DNA from: Dyadobacter psychrophilus
GTDB taxonomy: Bacteria > Bacteroidota > Bacteroidia > Cytophagales > Spirosomataceae
NCBI RefSeq assembly: GCF_900167945.1
Contig: NZ_FUZA01000002.1
Location: 1,116,001-1,180,000 of the forward strand
Reading direction: 5' to 3'
Length of the DNA: 64,000 bases
Every line of letters starts with the position of its first letter. Position 1 is the first letter of the stretch. The notes beneath the pieces are model-generated. The model made no database searches, was not told the DNA's origin, and worked only from the letters and a program-made list of their open reading frames with translations. Position numbers and translations under genes: made by a program. This document shows positions 1-8,956 of the stretch, in pieces.

Positions 1-705
1 GCATTGTGCCACCGTTTGGTGAAAGAAGGGAAAGGTTTGCGGACCGCAGTTTTCAAAGGATTTCGGGTAGACGGGAAAATTGTGCAGATCGACATTGTGA
101 CAAATAGGGGATCATTTCATGTAGGGCACCTTTTCAAGCTTTTTGAACTCAAAATAGCAACGATCGAGCCGGCTCTGGGCATTGAGTTATTCTTGCTGGA
201 AGCGCCTGTTACAGAAGATGTTAATGAAGTCCAGGAGAAGCTTTGGAATACAAATGCCGGCGCGGATAATGTAAACCTGATAGAGTTGCTGGACAGACTA
301 GCGGGTAAGGCTGGAATTAAAACGATCCGCCGGTATGTGCCGGACGAACATTATTGGCCCGAGAGATCCATTAAACTTACCCAGTCATTGCAGGATAAAC
401 CGCAAACTGCCTGGCGAACAGACCGTCCGAGGCCGATTTATTTGTTACCCGATCCATTGCCGATAGAAGTGTCCGCACCCGTCCCGGATTATCCGCCTAT
501 GTTGTTCAGGCTCAACGATTACGTACATAATATTATAAAAGCAGACGGCCCGGAACGAATTGAAAGGGAATGGTGGCTCGACCAGGGTATGCACCGGGAT
601 TACTATTGTGTTGAAGATCAGTCTGGTGTGCGTTACTGGATTTTTAGGCTTGGACATTATGATAATGAGGATTCAGAATGGTTTATTCACGGTTTTTTTT
701 CCTAG
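1..705 (+). CDS. imuB: ImuB-type Y-family DNA polymerase homologue, C-terminal part (cut by window edge)
   Basis: The reading frame is open at the left edge and ends at 705, so only about the last 234 residues are present. Their content (a little-finger-like segment, then a proline-rich linker containing RPIYLLPDPLPIEV and a C-terminal module rich in W, Y and R) resembles the C-terminal half of ImuB, a catalytically inactive Y-family polymerase relative that links DnaE2 to the beta clamp. The catalytic-like domain lies upstream of the window. dnaE2 starts 9 bases after the stop, matching the usual imuA-imuB-dnaE2 damage-induced mutagenesis cassette. Whether imuA or a LexA-type site precedes it cannot be seen here. 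The TTG near base 4 is not a real start. Confidence 0.8.
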   Translation, partial: ALCHRLVKEGKGLRTAVFKGFRVDGKIVQIDIVTNRGSFHVGHLFKLFELKIATIEPALGIELFLLEAPVTEDVNEVQEKLWNTNAGADNVNLIELLDRLAGKAGIKTIRRYVPDEHYWPERSIKLTQSLQDKPQTAWRTDRPRPIYLLPDPLPIEVSAPVPDYPPMLFRLNDYVHNIIKADGPERIEREWWLDQGMHRDYYCVEDQSGVRYWIFRLGHYDNEDSEWFIHGFFS

Positions 706-714
706 GTAATTAAA

Positions 715-3700
715 ATGAGCTACACCGAATTGCAGGTTACGACCAATTTTAGCTTCCTTCGGGGCGGATCGCACCCGGAAGAATTGGTGCAGCAAGCTTT
801 AATTTATGAATACAAAAAAATTGCGATAACTGACCGGAATACACTTGCCGGCATTGTGCGCGGTCATGCAGCCGCAAAAGGAAAGGACATTCGTATCATT
901 CCTGCCTGTCGCCTGGATTTGCTGAACGGACCGAGTTTGTTGGCTTATCCGACTACGCAACAGGCCTATTCTCAGCTTTCTTCTTTGCTAACCGAAGGCA
1001 ATTTAAGAGCGGAAAAAGGAGAATGTCATTTGTACAAAGCGGATGTTTTTCGCTATGCCGGCGGAATCAAGTTCATTGTAGTTCCTCCTGCAGCTTTGAA
1101 TGCCCATTTTGATTTTGAACCTGAATTTAAACGCACATTAAAGGAATATAAAAAGGCTTTTGGAAACGATCTTTACATTGCTGCTGCCCGTTCTTACCAG
1201 GGCGATGACACAAAAAAATTGCATCGTATTTCGCAGCTTGCCGACCAGATGGACATTCCAATGGTGGCAACCAATGACGTATATTATCATAATCCTATTC
1301 GCAGGGAATTGCAGGATATCCTTACTTGCATCCGGGAAAAATGCACCATTTATAATGCCGGTTTTCGCCTTTATCAGAATGGAGAAAGATTTTTAAAAGA
1401 AATAGATGAAATGCGCCGCCTTTTCAAGCAATATCCTGATGCGATCAAGCGCACGGAGGAGATTGCCAACGCATGTCAGTTTTCGCTGGATGAACTGAAA
1501 TACGTTTATCCTGAGGAGATTACAAATAGCGGACATTCGCCTTTGGAAGAACTAAAAAGTTTGACCTGGAAAGGAGCGCAGGAGCGATTTCCGAATGGCA
1601 TACCAGAAAAAGTCGGAGCGGCCATTGAATATGAAATGAAATTTATTGAGGAAATGGAGTACGCTCCTTATTTCCTCACAGTTTATGACATTGTTCGTTT
1701 TGCCAAAGAACAAAAAATTCTATGTCAGGGCCGTGGTTCTGCGGCTAATTCAACTGTATGTTATTGTTTGGGCATCACTTCTGTGGATCCGATGGAAATA
1801 GACTTGCTTTTCGAACGGTTTATTTCTTCCGCAAGGAATGAGCCACCGGATATTGATGTGGATTTTGAGCACGAGAGAAGGGAAGAAGTGATCCAGTATA
1901 TCTATCAAAAATATGGCCGTGACAGAGCAGGGATTGTGGCCACAGTAACGCAAATGCATCAACGCGGCGCGATCCGTGATGTGGCCAAGGCCATGGGAAT
2001 GTCGGTAGATGCTATAAACCGGCTTGCAAATTCGATATGGGAATTTACCGATGAGTGGTTTGAAGGCAAACGTGTTGCTGAACAGGGCTTTAACCCCAAT
2101 GATCCGCATTTGATCAAGATCCTGGATCTGACCAAACAATACATCGGATTTCCGAGACAGCTGGGACAGCATACGGGAGGTTTTGTTATCACACAGGGTA
2201 AATTGTCGAATTTATGCCCGATTATGAATGCTCGTATGGTGGACCGGACCTGCATTGAATGGAATAAGGATGACATTGATACACTGGGTTTTCTGAAAAT
2301 AGATGTGCTGGCTTTGGGAATGCTGACCTGTATCCGGAAAGCGTTTGATCTGGCCAAAAAACATTATAACAAAGATTATACGCTAGCTAATGTCCCGCAA
2401 AATCGGGAGGATGTTTATGATATGATCTGTGCTGCGGATACAATTGGTGTTTTTCAGATCGAAAGCCGGGCTCAGCAGTCCATGTTGCCCAGGTTGAAAC
2501 CCCGGTGCTTTTATGATTTGGTAATTGAAGTCGCCATCGTACGCCCCGGCCCAATTCAGGGGGATATGGTGCATCCCTATCTGCGTCGTAGAAATAAAGA
2601 AGAAGAGGAGAGTTACCCTTCCAAAGAGCTGGAAGCCATTTTGGGGAAAACATTAGGCGTGCCGTTGTTCCAGGAACAGGCCATGAAAATAGCAATTGTG
2701 GCGGCTGGTTTTACACCGGCGGAAGCGGACGAGTTGCGACGAAGCATGGCTACTTTTAAGGTGAAAGGAATGGTCACGAGATTTGAGAAAAAGCTTGTGG
2801 AAGGTATGACAGCGCGTGGGTATACAACGGAATTTGCCCAACGTGTTTTCAGGCAGCTGGAAGGCTTTGGAAGTTATGGTTTTCCCGAAAGCCACGCTGC
2901 CAGCTTTGCATTGCTGGTTTACGTTTCATGTTATCTGAAATGCGTTTATCCCGATGTTTTTGCAACGGCATTGCTGAACAGCATGCCGATGGGTTTTTAT
3001 CAGCCCGCGCAAATCATTATCGATGCCAGGAAACATGATGTTGAAGTGAGGCCAATCGATATCAACCATTCAGATTGGGACAATCTTTTGGAAGTAAAAA
3101 CAGGAGAATATTGCCCGATCAGGCTGGGTTTCAGGCAGATTAAGGGCATGCGGGAAGAAGATATCCAAGCATTGATTGCGGCCCGGACAAAACCATTTAC
3201 CAACATTCATACATTACGCGACGCAGGAGTTTCACAGGCTGCCCTGGAAAAACTGGCGGATGCAGATGCTTTCCGGTCTATCGGGTTAGACCGTCGGCAG
3301 GCACTTTGGGAAGTATCGGCAATGAGTGACAGGCCGATCGGTTTATTTGAGGGACAGCCATCCGAAAGTGCGTTGGAAGCACCTGTGGAATTGCCGCATA
3401 TGAGCGCTTCTGAGCATGTCGTTCAGGATTATGCTTCTACTTCTTTATCATTAAAGGCGCATCCGGTAAGTTTTGTCAGGGAAAAATTGGATTTGCTTAA
3501 TGTTTTTTCAACTCAAAAACTTGATCTGATCGGAAACACCAGAATGGTTAAAGTAGCTGGGCTGGTGCTCGTAAGGCAGCGCCCGGGAACTGCCGGTGGC
3601 GTTTGTTTTATCACCATCGAAGACGAAACCGGTTTCGCTAATCTGGTTGTATTTCAAAAACTTTTTGAAAAATACCGAAAAGAAATTCTGTACGCCAGGT

Positions 3701-3945
3701 TGTTGATGGTGGAAGGAAAATTGCAGCGCGAAGGGGAGGTTACCCACGTAATTGTTCAGAAATGCTACGATCTATCGGTGTTGTTGAAAAAATTAACTGC
3801 AACCGAAGAGGAAAACCCGGACATACTAACCCTTTCGCGCGCAGATGAAAAGGACGAGTACGCAACGATGGCAGTTAATAAGAAGACGCAGGTTCGCAGG
3901 GACGTACAAACGGAAATTTTCCCGAATGGCCGCAATTTCAGATAA
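715..3945 (+). CDS. dnaE2: Error-prone DNA polymerase DnaE2 (C-family alpha subunit)
   Basis: This 1076-residue protein has the normal length for DnaE2. It begins with a PHP domain (SYTELQVTTNFSFLRGGSHPEEL), followed by the C-family polymerase core. The catalytic aspartates lie in PPDIDVDFEHERREE around residue 377, and the conserved GRGSAANS motif is near residue 340. A C-terminal OB-fold carries VKVAGLVLVRQRPGTAGG near residue 944. DnaE2 replicates across DNA lesions together with ImuB, giving damage-induced mutations. The gene follows imuB by 9 bases and is surely co-transcribed. It converges with the minus-strand gene ending at 3962, leaving only 16 bases between them. The ATG after TAATTAAA is the only sensible start. 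Confidence 0.93.
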   Translation: MSYTELQVTTNFSFLRGGSHPEELVQQALIYEYKKIAITDRNTLAGIVRGHAAAKGKDIRIIPACRLDLLNGPSLLAYPTTQQAYSQLSSLLTEGNLRAEKGECHLYKADVFRYAGGIKFIVVPPAALNAHFDFEPEFKRTLKEYKKAFGNDLYIAAARSYQGDDTKKLHRISQLADQMDIPMVATNDVYYHNPIRRELQDILTCIREKCTIYNAGFRLYQNGERFLKEIDEMRRLFKQYPDAIKRTEEIANACQFSLDELKYVYPEEITNSGHSPLEELKSLTWKGAQERFPNGIPEKVGAAIEYEMKFIEEMEYAPYFLTVYDIVRFAKEQKILCQGRGSAANSTVCYCLGITSVDPMEIDLLFERFISSARNEPPDIDVDFEHERREEVIQYIYQKYGRDRAGIVATVTQMHQRGAIRDVAKAMGMSVDAINRLANSIWEFTDEWFEGKRVAEQGFNPNDPHLIKILDLTKQYIGFPRQLGQHTGGFVITQGKLSNLCPIMNARMVDRTCIEWNKDDIDTLGFLKIDVLALGMLTCIRKAFDLAKKHYNKDYTLANVPQNREDVYDMICAADTIGVFQIESRAQQSMLPRLKPRCFYDLVIEVAIVRPGPIQGDMVHPYLRRRNKEEEESYPSKELEAILGKTLGVPLFQEQAMKIAIVAAGFTPAEADELRRSMATFKVKGMVTRFEKKLVEGMTARGYTTEFAQRVFRQLEGFGSYGFPESHAASFALLVYVSCYLKCVYPDVFATALLNSMPMGFYQPAQIIIDARKHDVEVRPIDINHSDWDNLLEVKTGEYCPIRLGFRQIKGMREEDIQALIAARTKPFTNIHTLRDAGVSQAALEKLADADAFRSIGLDRRQALWEVSAMSDRPIGLFEGQPSESALEAPVELPHMSASEHVVQDYASTSLSLKAHPVSFVREKLDLLNVFSTQKLDLIGNTRMVKVAGLVLVRQRPGTAGGVCFITIEDETGFANLVVFQKLFEKYRKEILYARLLMVEGKLQREGEVTHVIVQKCYDLSVLLKKLTATEEENPDILTLSRADEKDEYATMAVNKKTQVRRDVQTEIFPNGRNFR

Positions 3946-3961
3946 AATTTGAACTGATAAC

Positions 3962-5272
3962 TTATTTGTTCAGCCTCAAACCTGCTGAAATACCAACCCG
4001 GTAAGGCTGGTAATAAAATGGATCGCCGGAGCCGGAAAACTTGACAGGACTGAATTCTGCATAAGGTCCGATATGCAGAGATGAGTTTCTGCTGATCGGG
4101 AATTGTTTTCCAATGCCCGCATTAACCCATCCAATGCTTTGTTTTCGTATCATCCCATACGAATATTCCAGACCTGCGGAAGCATAATATTTGCCCACCG
4201 TAGCATTTCCCCAGCTTACCTGCTTATTGACCCCAACTCCTATGAGACGGAAATTGTTATCCTGGCTAACCCTTGTTCCCTGGCGTATCACCTTGAAATG
4301 ATCTTTATCAAAAGTTTGCACAACGTAGTCATTACCAGCAATTTCGTAAGAATATGATTGCTGAAAGCGGCTGAAATGCAGCATAAATTGAAAGCCTTTT
4401 TTCTCTACACCCACACTTAATTTATATCCCAGGGATCTTAAAGAAAATGTAGAAGGAAACTCAAAATTCTGAAAACTTTGCGCCCCGGATGGCACCGTCA
4501 AAATCTGGTAAGATTGTAAAACGGCCGCGTTGATAAGCCAATTGAAGTTGCCATTGCCATGCTTTACAATAGGTTTGATATCAGTCTCAGGAACATTAAT
4601 ATCAGGTTTGCCGGGATTGATTGACGTTAATGTAACGGTTTGATTATCAATTTTGCTCATGTCAAAGTTGAGTGCTCTATCATCAACTGAACTTGTGGGT
4701 GAATTTGACAGTAATTCGTCGTAGCGCTCACCTGGTATCGAATTAACATCTTTCTTTAAGGTCGAAAATTGCGTTTTTTCTGATAGTTGAGGGTTTACGA
4801 AAGTGCTTTCAGGCTCAGCATTTGAAACGGCTGACGAACTGCTTTTACTATTTTCCGAAAATGCGTGCAATGTGGCCTTCCGAGCCGTCGTATTTTCATC
4901 CAATATTGCCGTTGGCTTAATGTCCCTGCTCGTCAGGTTTTTAGAATTTAATGCCAGTTTAGCGGCGGTTGTTTTTGTTCCTGATTTCATTTCGGCAACA
5001 TTCATTTTTGTATCCGCCGCTTCAGCTGCTTCTAGTGGAACTGCTTTTTTTGCAATGTCATCTTTCCTGAAATGTTGGTCAGCAACTATGCCAATAATGG
5101 CTACACTTACAAATATCAACGTGAAAAACAGATATTTCCATTGCGGGCCAGGTTTGAGATTTGCGCGTATTTTTTGAAATGCAGACGGGTTTGGTACGTC
5201 TTCAAAATTATCAAATTTGCGTTTAAGGGCTGCCCGCAATGCCTCATTGAGTTTATCCTCAGAAGTTTTCAT
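3962..5272 (-). CDS. Membrane-anchored protein with C-terminal outer-membrane-type beta-barrel, coupled to an ECF sigma factor
   Basis: I recognise no named family. The 436-residue protein has a cytoplasmic-looking N-terminus (1-45, with EDVPNPSAFQKIRANL, a motif common in Bacteroidota sigma-linked membrane proteins) and one transmembrane helix at about 47-64 (KYLFFTLIFVSVAIIGIVA). A long Ser/Thr/Lys-rich periplasmic linker follows to about 240. The last 190 residues alternate aromatic and polar strands and end in YRVGISAGLRLNK, as in small outer-membrane beta-barrels. Its ATG overlaps the end of the upstream sigma factor gene by 14 bases, so the two are translationally coupled. By position it could act as the anti-sigma partner, but no ZAS zinc motif is visible. 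The function is inferred only from context. Confidence 0.7.
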   Translation of the reverse strand: MKTSEDKLNEALRAALKRKFDNFEDVPNPSAFQKIRANLKPGPQWKYLFFTLIFVSVAIIGIVADQHFRKDDIAKKAVPLEAAEAADTKMNVAEMKSGTKTTAAKLALNSKNLTSRDIKPTAILDENTTARKATLHAFSENSKSSSSAVSNAEPESTFVNPQLSEKTQFSTLKKDVNSIPGERYDELLSNSPTSSVDDRALNFDMSKIDNQTVTLTSINPGKPDINVPETDIKPIVKHGNGNFNWLINAAVLQSYQILTVPSGAQSFQNFEFPSTFSLRSLGYKLSVGVEKKGFQFMLHFSRFQQSYSYEIAGNDYVVQTFDKDHFKVIRQGTRVSQDNNFRLIGVGVNKQVSWGNATVGKYYASAGLEYSYGMIRKQSIGWVNAGIGKQFPISRNSSLHIGPYAEFSPVKFSGSGDPFYYQPYRVGISAGLRLNK

Positions 5273-5843
5273 GATGCACGATCCCTTTAAGTTCTAATTT
5301 TTTTAAAAGCAAATTTCGTCCTCTCATAAACTGCGAGCGCGAGGTCGCGTCAGGTATGGAGAGCAATTCGCCAATTTCAGCATGTGTATAGCCGTCAATC
5401 AGGTGCAGGTTAATAATAGTCCTGTATTTGTCTGGCAGCTCGTTGATGATCGCCAACAAATCTGTCACATTCAACTGATCAATTATTTTTCCGTAATCGT
5501 CCGATTCCAGCTGAATATCCATATTATCTATCGAACCATTGAGATCTTGTTGCTTTGTGGTCCGATGATAGTAATTAATCGCCGTCCTGACGACCGTTAC
5601 TTTAACCCAGCTATCCACCGAATCCGGGTCTTTCAAATCCTGAATGTTGTTAAAAATTTTAATAAATGCCTCCTGAAAAATATCCTCCGCCTCCATTCTT
5701 GTCCGTGCATAACGCTGGCAAACACCGGTTAACCGTCCTTTGTATCGCTCATAGAATGCAGTCTGCGCACTTGGGTCCTGCTTTTGACAAGCTTTCACCA
5801 AAGAGGCCAGATTACTGAATTTTTTTGAGAGAAAAAACTTCAT
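5259..5843 (-). CDS. RNA polymerase ECF sigma factor (sigma-70 family)
   Basis: This 194-residue protein has the two ECF regions. Sigma-2 spans about residues 20-90 with YARTRMEAEDIFQEAFIKIF, which binds the core enzyme and the -10 element. Sigma-4 spans about 125-185 with LPDKYRTIINLHLIDGYTHAEIGELLSI, a helix-turn-helix for the -35 element. It is the first gene of a two-gene unit with the membrane/barrel protein that overlaps its 3' end by 14 bases. That is the arrangement expected for a sigma factor and its membrane regulator, perhaps sensing the envelope. No clear TAnnTTTG box is visible upstream, so it may recognise its own promoter. Its target genes are unknown. Confidence 0.88.
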   Translation of the reverse strand: MKFFLSKKFSNLASLVKACQKQDPSAQTAFYERYKGRLTGVCQRYARTRMEAEDIFQEAFIKIFNNIQDLKDPDSVDSWVKVTVVRTAINYYHRTTKQQDLNGSIDNMDIQLESDDYGKIIDQLNVTDLLAIINELPDKYRTIINLHLIDGYTHAEIGELLSIPDATSRSQFMRGRNLLLKKLELKGIVHHENF

Positions 5844-5895
5844 AAAGTCCGGAACTTGAACGCGTTAGTTTAGATATTTGAAATAAATGAATCGT

Positions 5896-6852
5896 TTACT
5901 GGTAATAAAGAAAAAATGATTTGTTGACCAAATTGCCCTCAGCGTCAAATTGCAGATCGCAGGAATCGAACGTCGTATTATTAAGATATCGGATAGTATA
6001 GCATTTAAAACCTCTGTATTCTCCCATCCATTGCATACTGGCAATGTGCTGGGTTGAGAAACTGGCCAACTCCTGCGAAGCGTCAAGATATTGCTGAATA
6101 GCATCTGGCAACTTGTCAAAATTCGGCGGCCCATAGAGGTTTTCCGGCTCATTGAACCCTCTGCTGAACCATCTTAAATCCCCGGCTTCATTAAAATAAA
6201 GATAGGCATACGTTTTCACGCCCGCTTTATCGAAGCTCACCATCACCTCGTAAAACTTTTCATAATTTAAGAGCAATTTGACCTCGGTACCCTCAAATTT
6301 GATATTCGGATCGGCGTTGACAAAGGCTTGCACTTTTTGAGGCAGCAAACTAAAATCATTCAAAAGAAATGAATAGAGCCTTGTATCAAACGCCGCACCC
6401 GCAATCCGGCCATCAAGATAAAGCCAGTCAAAAAGATAATCAGTGCCATACAAATTGTATATCAGCCTGTTCCGATGATTTGGCATGTCAAATCCTATTG
6501 CTTCCCGGTTGGCACTAAACGTTCCTCCTTTCAACGCACTTTTACCCAGTAATTCAAGTAGTTTGGGCGGGGCAACCTCCGATTTGTATCGATACGTTTC
6601 CCAGATCTTAGTGCTGTCAGCAAGCGTTAAATATTTGTCTGTTCCCTGATCAAATTTTACCTCCCAAACCAGTTTTTCGAGCAAAGGTTTAAATACTAAA
6701 TTCTCTGCATCCGGATACCATTGCTTTACCTGTGCGATCACCTTTGTAGGCACAGGATCTGGCTCAACCGGCTCTAACTGATTGACTTGGTTACAGGAAA
6801 CAACGAAAAACAGACAAAGGATGCACAGGACAACTACTCTCATACCACTCAA
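5896..6852 (-). CDS. Predicted lipoprotein of unknown function, possibly PepSY-like repeats
   Basis: This 318-residue protein begins with a lipoprotein signal (VVVLCILCLFFVVSCNQ) whose lipobox cysteine is near residue 20, so it is probably attached to the periplasmic face of a membrane. The mature part contains short modules such as VIAQVKQWYPDAENLVF followed by VWEVKFDQG. They resemble the PepSY-like repeats common in Bacteroidota secreted proteins, but this is a weak visual match. The alternative start at 6843 (second Met) would leave the signal intact. The gene lies between the M56 peptidase and the ECF unit on the same strand, with gaps of more than 50 bases, and may be transcribed alone. 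I cannot assign a role. Confidence 0.6.
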   Translation of the reverse strand: MSGMRVVVLCILCLFFVVSCNQVNQLEPVEPDPVPTKVIAQVKQWYPDAENLVFKPLLEKLVWEVKFDQGTDKYLTLADSTKIWETYRYKSEVAPPKLLELLGKSALKGGTFSANREAIGFDMPNHRNRLIYNLYGTDYLFDWLYLDGRIAGAAFDTRLYSFLLNDFSLLPQKVQAFVNADPNIKFEGTEVKLLLNYEKFYEVMVSFDKAGVKTYAYLYFNEAGDLRWFSRGFNEPENLYGPPNFDKLPDAIQQYLDASQELASFSTQHIASMQWMGEYRGFKCYTIRYLNNTTFDSCDLQFDAEGNLVNKSFFLYYQ

Positions 6853-6974
6853 TCTAAAATCTTAATTTGACTCGTAAAAGTTACCGATAAATTAAGGAAT
6901 TCGCTACCATAATGATCGGGTCAATTACAGAGACACAGAACGTAGAGAGAAGCGTTGCGCGTGTGGGAAAATTT

Positions 6975-8741
6975 TCAGCCATTATAACGCACACCCGTAT
7001 AACGAAGCCCCGTGGCACCGTCCCAGTTGTAAACCCATTCGGTCCATGAGCGTTCGAGGTATTTTGCCTTCAATTTTTGATGCAATGATTCCGGTTGTTC
7101 TACACCATTAACGATCAAAAACATATTATGAAGCTTGTATGAAAGGTTTTCTCTTGTGGTGATAATTCCCTCTGCAAGCAGGTCCTCGATCAGGTCTTCC
7201 TGCATTTCTACTTCCCGGGCTTTTCTGTTCCCGTGATTTTCGAGCGCGAGTGCTTCCATTTCTTTATATAAAACGTCAATTTCAGCACTCCGCTTTGCCA
7301 ATGTTTGTGATGACGAGCTTATCATATCATTCTGAACATTGGCAAGTATCGTGTTTTTTGCCAGTTGTTCTTTTCGTTTTTCAAATGCGTCTGCAAGCAA
7401 TTTTGTCTGTAAAGTTTTGGAATGAATGTCGCTTTTTTCTTCCCAAACCGCCAGGTAGGCTTTATAACGAAGTGCGTCTGCTTTTTTTAAATCCTTTGTA
7501 TCAATGGCAGTTTTAAGTTCAGCCAGCAGTGATTTAATGTCTGACAATGAGTCGCTTAGCGATTTGTGTTTCTCTATCGCAACAGGCTTTTCGGCCGAAG
7601 CGGGAGTTTTCATTTTCGCTTTGACCAATGTTGGTCTTATCGTTTCTTGCTTAGCAGGTTTTGGCTGAATAACAGCTATTGAACTTGTGTTTACCTGCTT
7701 TACAGGTGTTAGATATGCCGCGGAAATGAATGCAACGGCGATCAGGCTGCTCAAAATCGAAAATTTTTCCATGGTATTTAGTTGTTTATTCGTGTTGTAA
7801 ATGATCCTTTTGATACGGTTCAGCAAGTAATTATTTGTCCCGATAAATGATAATCCGGGACTTGTAACAGCCTGTTTTGATGCATGAAATGATACAAGTG
7901 CCTGCACCAGCGTGTTACGTTCTTTTGTAATATCGATCACCAGGTCGTCGCAACAATTTTCGCGCTCCATCCTCATTAAAGCGGAAAGCCATAGGAATGC
8001 CGGATTGAAAAAATAGAGGTTTTCTCCGAGGCTTTGCAGCAAGTTGACCAGATAGTCATGTCGCCTTACATGGGCGAGCTCATGCAATAAAATCGCCTCC
8101 ACCTGATCCTGCGGCAAACTGGTCAGAAATCCGAGCGGAACAATGATTACCGGCCTGAAAATCCCTTGTAATATAGGCGTTTGTAAAAGGCCGGATTCGA
8201 GTAATAAAATTCTTTGATAAATACCCATTTTGGCCGCCAGCTGTCGCACTTGCCAGTTCCAGGCATCATCGGCAACGCGCACATTCCTATGCCTGATCTT
8301 ATTTATGTAAAGCAGGCCGGTTACCGTCCGGGCAGATTTGAAAAGGAAAAACATCAGCCAGACCGCGATGATCTGCATTTGGTAATGATCGAGAAATTGG
8401 CTGATTCTATTTATGAATGAGATTTCTGTATGCTTTACATTAAAATGGATTTTAAGCAATGTAGGGTCTATGGCAACGGACACAGCGGAAGACTGGCTGT
8501 TATTGACCAATTCTTTCTTATAAGCCAGTAGGAAAGTAGCAGCATTCACGATGACGAAAGCCAAAAGTAACGCGGCAAACAGGTTATAGCGAAGCGCAGG
8601 CCTGCATTTGGCGGTAAGCAGTAAAATAATTCCGCTGAGCAATGCAACAATTAACCCTTGCCAAAGCGAATGGATTAATGTCCAGCAAAATGCTTTCGCC
8701 AATGGGTGAAAATAATGCGGATCTGAAAAATCGATAGCCAT
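6975..8741 (-). CDS. M56 family (BlaR1/MecR1-type) membrane metallopeptidase
   Basis: This 588-residue protein has hydrophobic segments at about 22-43, 54-74 and 123-140, then the zinc-binding HELAH at residues 220-224 (AILLHELAHVRRHDYLVNLL) and the ENCCDDLV motif typical of M56 peptidases. A further membrane helix lies near 323-342. After this comes a long periplasmic region with charged helical stretches instead of the penicillin-binding domain of BlaR1. M56 proteins are usually paired with a BlaI-type repressor that they cleave; none is adjacent here. The gene is divergent from a TonB-type gene and has a good promoter (8780-8809). The ligand and substrate are unknown. Confidence 0.85.
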   Translation of the reverse strand: MAIDFSDPHYFHPLAKAFCWTLIHSLWQGLIVALLSGIILLLTAKCRPALRYNLFAALLLAFVIVNAATFLLAYKKELVNNSQSSAVSVAIDPTLLKIHFNVKHTEISFINRISQFLDHYQMQIIAVWLMFFLFKSARTVTGLLYINKIRHRNVRVADDAWNWQVRQLAAKMGIYQRILLLESGLLQTPILQGIFRPVIIVPLGFLTSLPQDQVEAILLHELAHVRRHDYLVNLLQSLGENLYFFNPAFLWLSALMRMERENCCDDLVIDITKERNTLVQALVSFHASKQAVTSPGLSFIGTNNYLLNRIKRIIYNTNKQLNTMEKFSILSSLIAVAFISAAYLTPVKQVNTSSIAVIQPKPAKQETIRPTLVKAKMKTPASAEKPVAIEKHKSLSDSLSDIKSLLAELKTAIDTKDLKKADALRYKAYLAVWEEKSDIHSKTLQTKLLADAFEKRKEQLAKNTILANVQNDMISSSSQTLAKRSAEIDVLYKEMEALALENHGNRKAREVEMQEDLIEDLLAEGIITTRENLSYKLHNMFLIVNGVEQPESLHQKLKAKYLERSWTEWVYNWDGATGLRYTGVRYNG

Positions 8742-8779
8742 TATTCCTAGGTTAATGTTACTGCATCTACGATGCCATC

Positions 8780-8809
8780 CAAAGGTAGGAAATATTTCGT
8801 ACGAACAAA
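8780..8809 (-). promoter_or_regulatory. Bacteroidota-type promoter for the M56 gene
   Basis: Reading the minus strand, TTTG (8809-8806) is followed after 18 bases by TACCTTTG (8787-8780). This matches the Bacteroidota consensus TTTG-N(18-21)-TAnnTTTG exactly. The -7 box ends 39 bases before the M56 start codon at 8741. Confidence 0.65.
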
Positions 8810-8956
8810 TGTTTATGGATATTTTTTAGAAAAATTTTACGTTGTTAAATGTGGTGTTATTTACTATTTTACAACTATCATTTACCTGCTTCCCAAGGGA
8901 CTGACAAACCAAGGACTATTTATGGGAAATAATTTTAGTAACTGAACGAGTCTCAT

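Noticed and set aside
6975..8741. BlaR1-BlaI beta-lactam resistance pair
   Set aside because: The M56 peptidase has no BlaI gene beside it, no penicillin-binding sensor domain and no beta-lactamase nearby.
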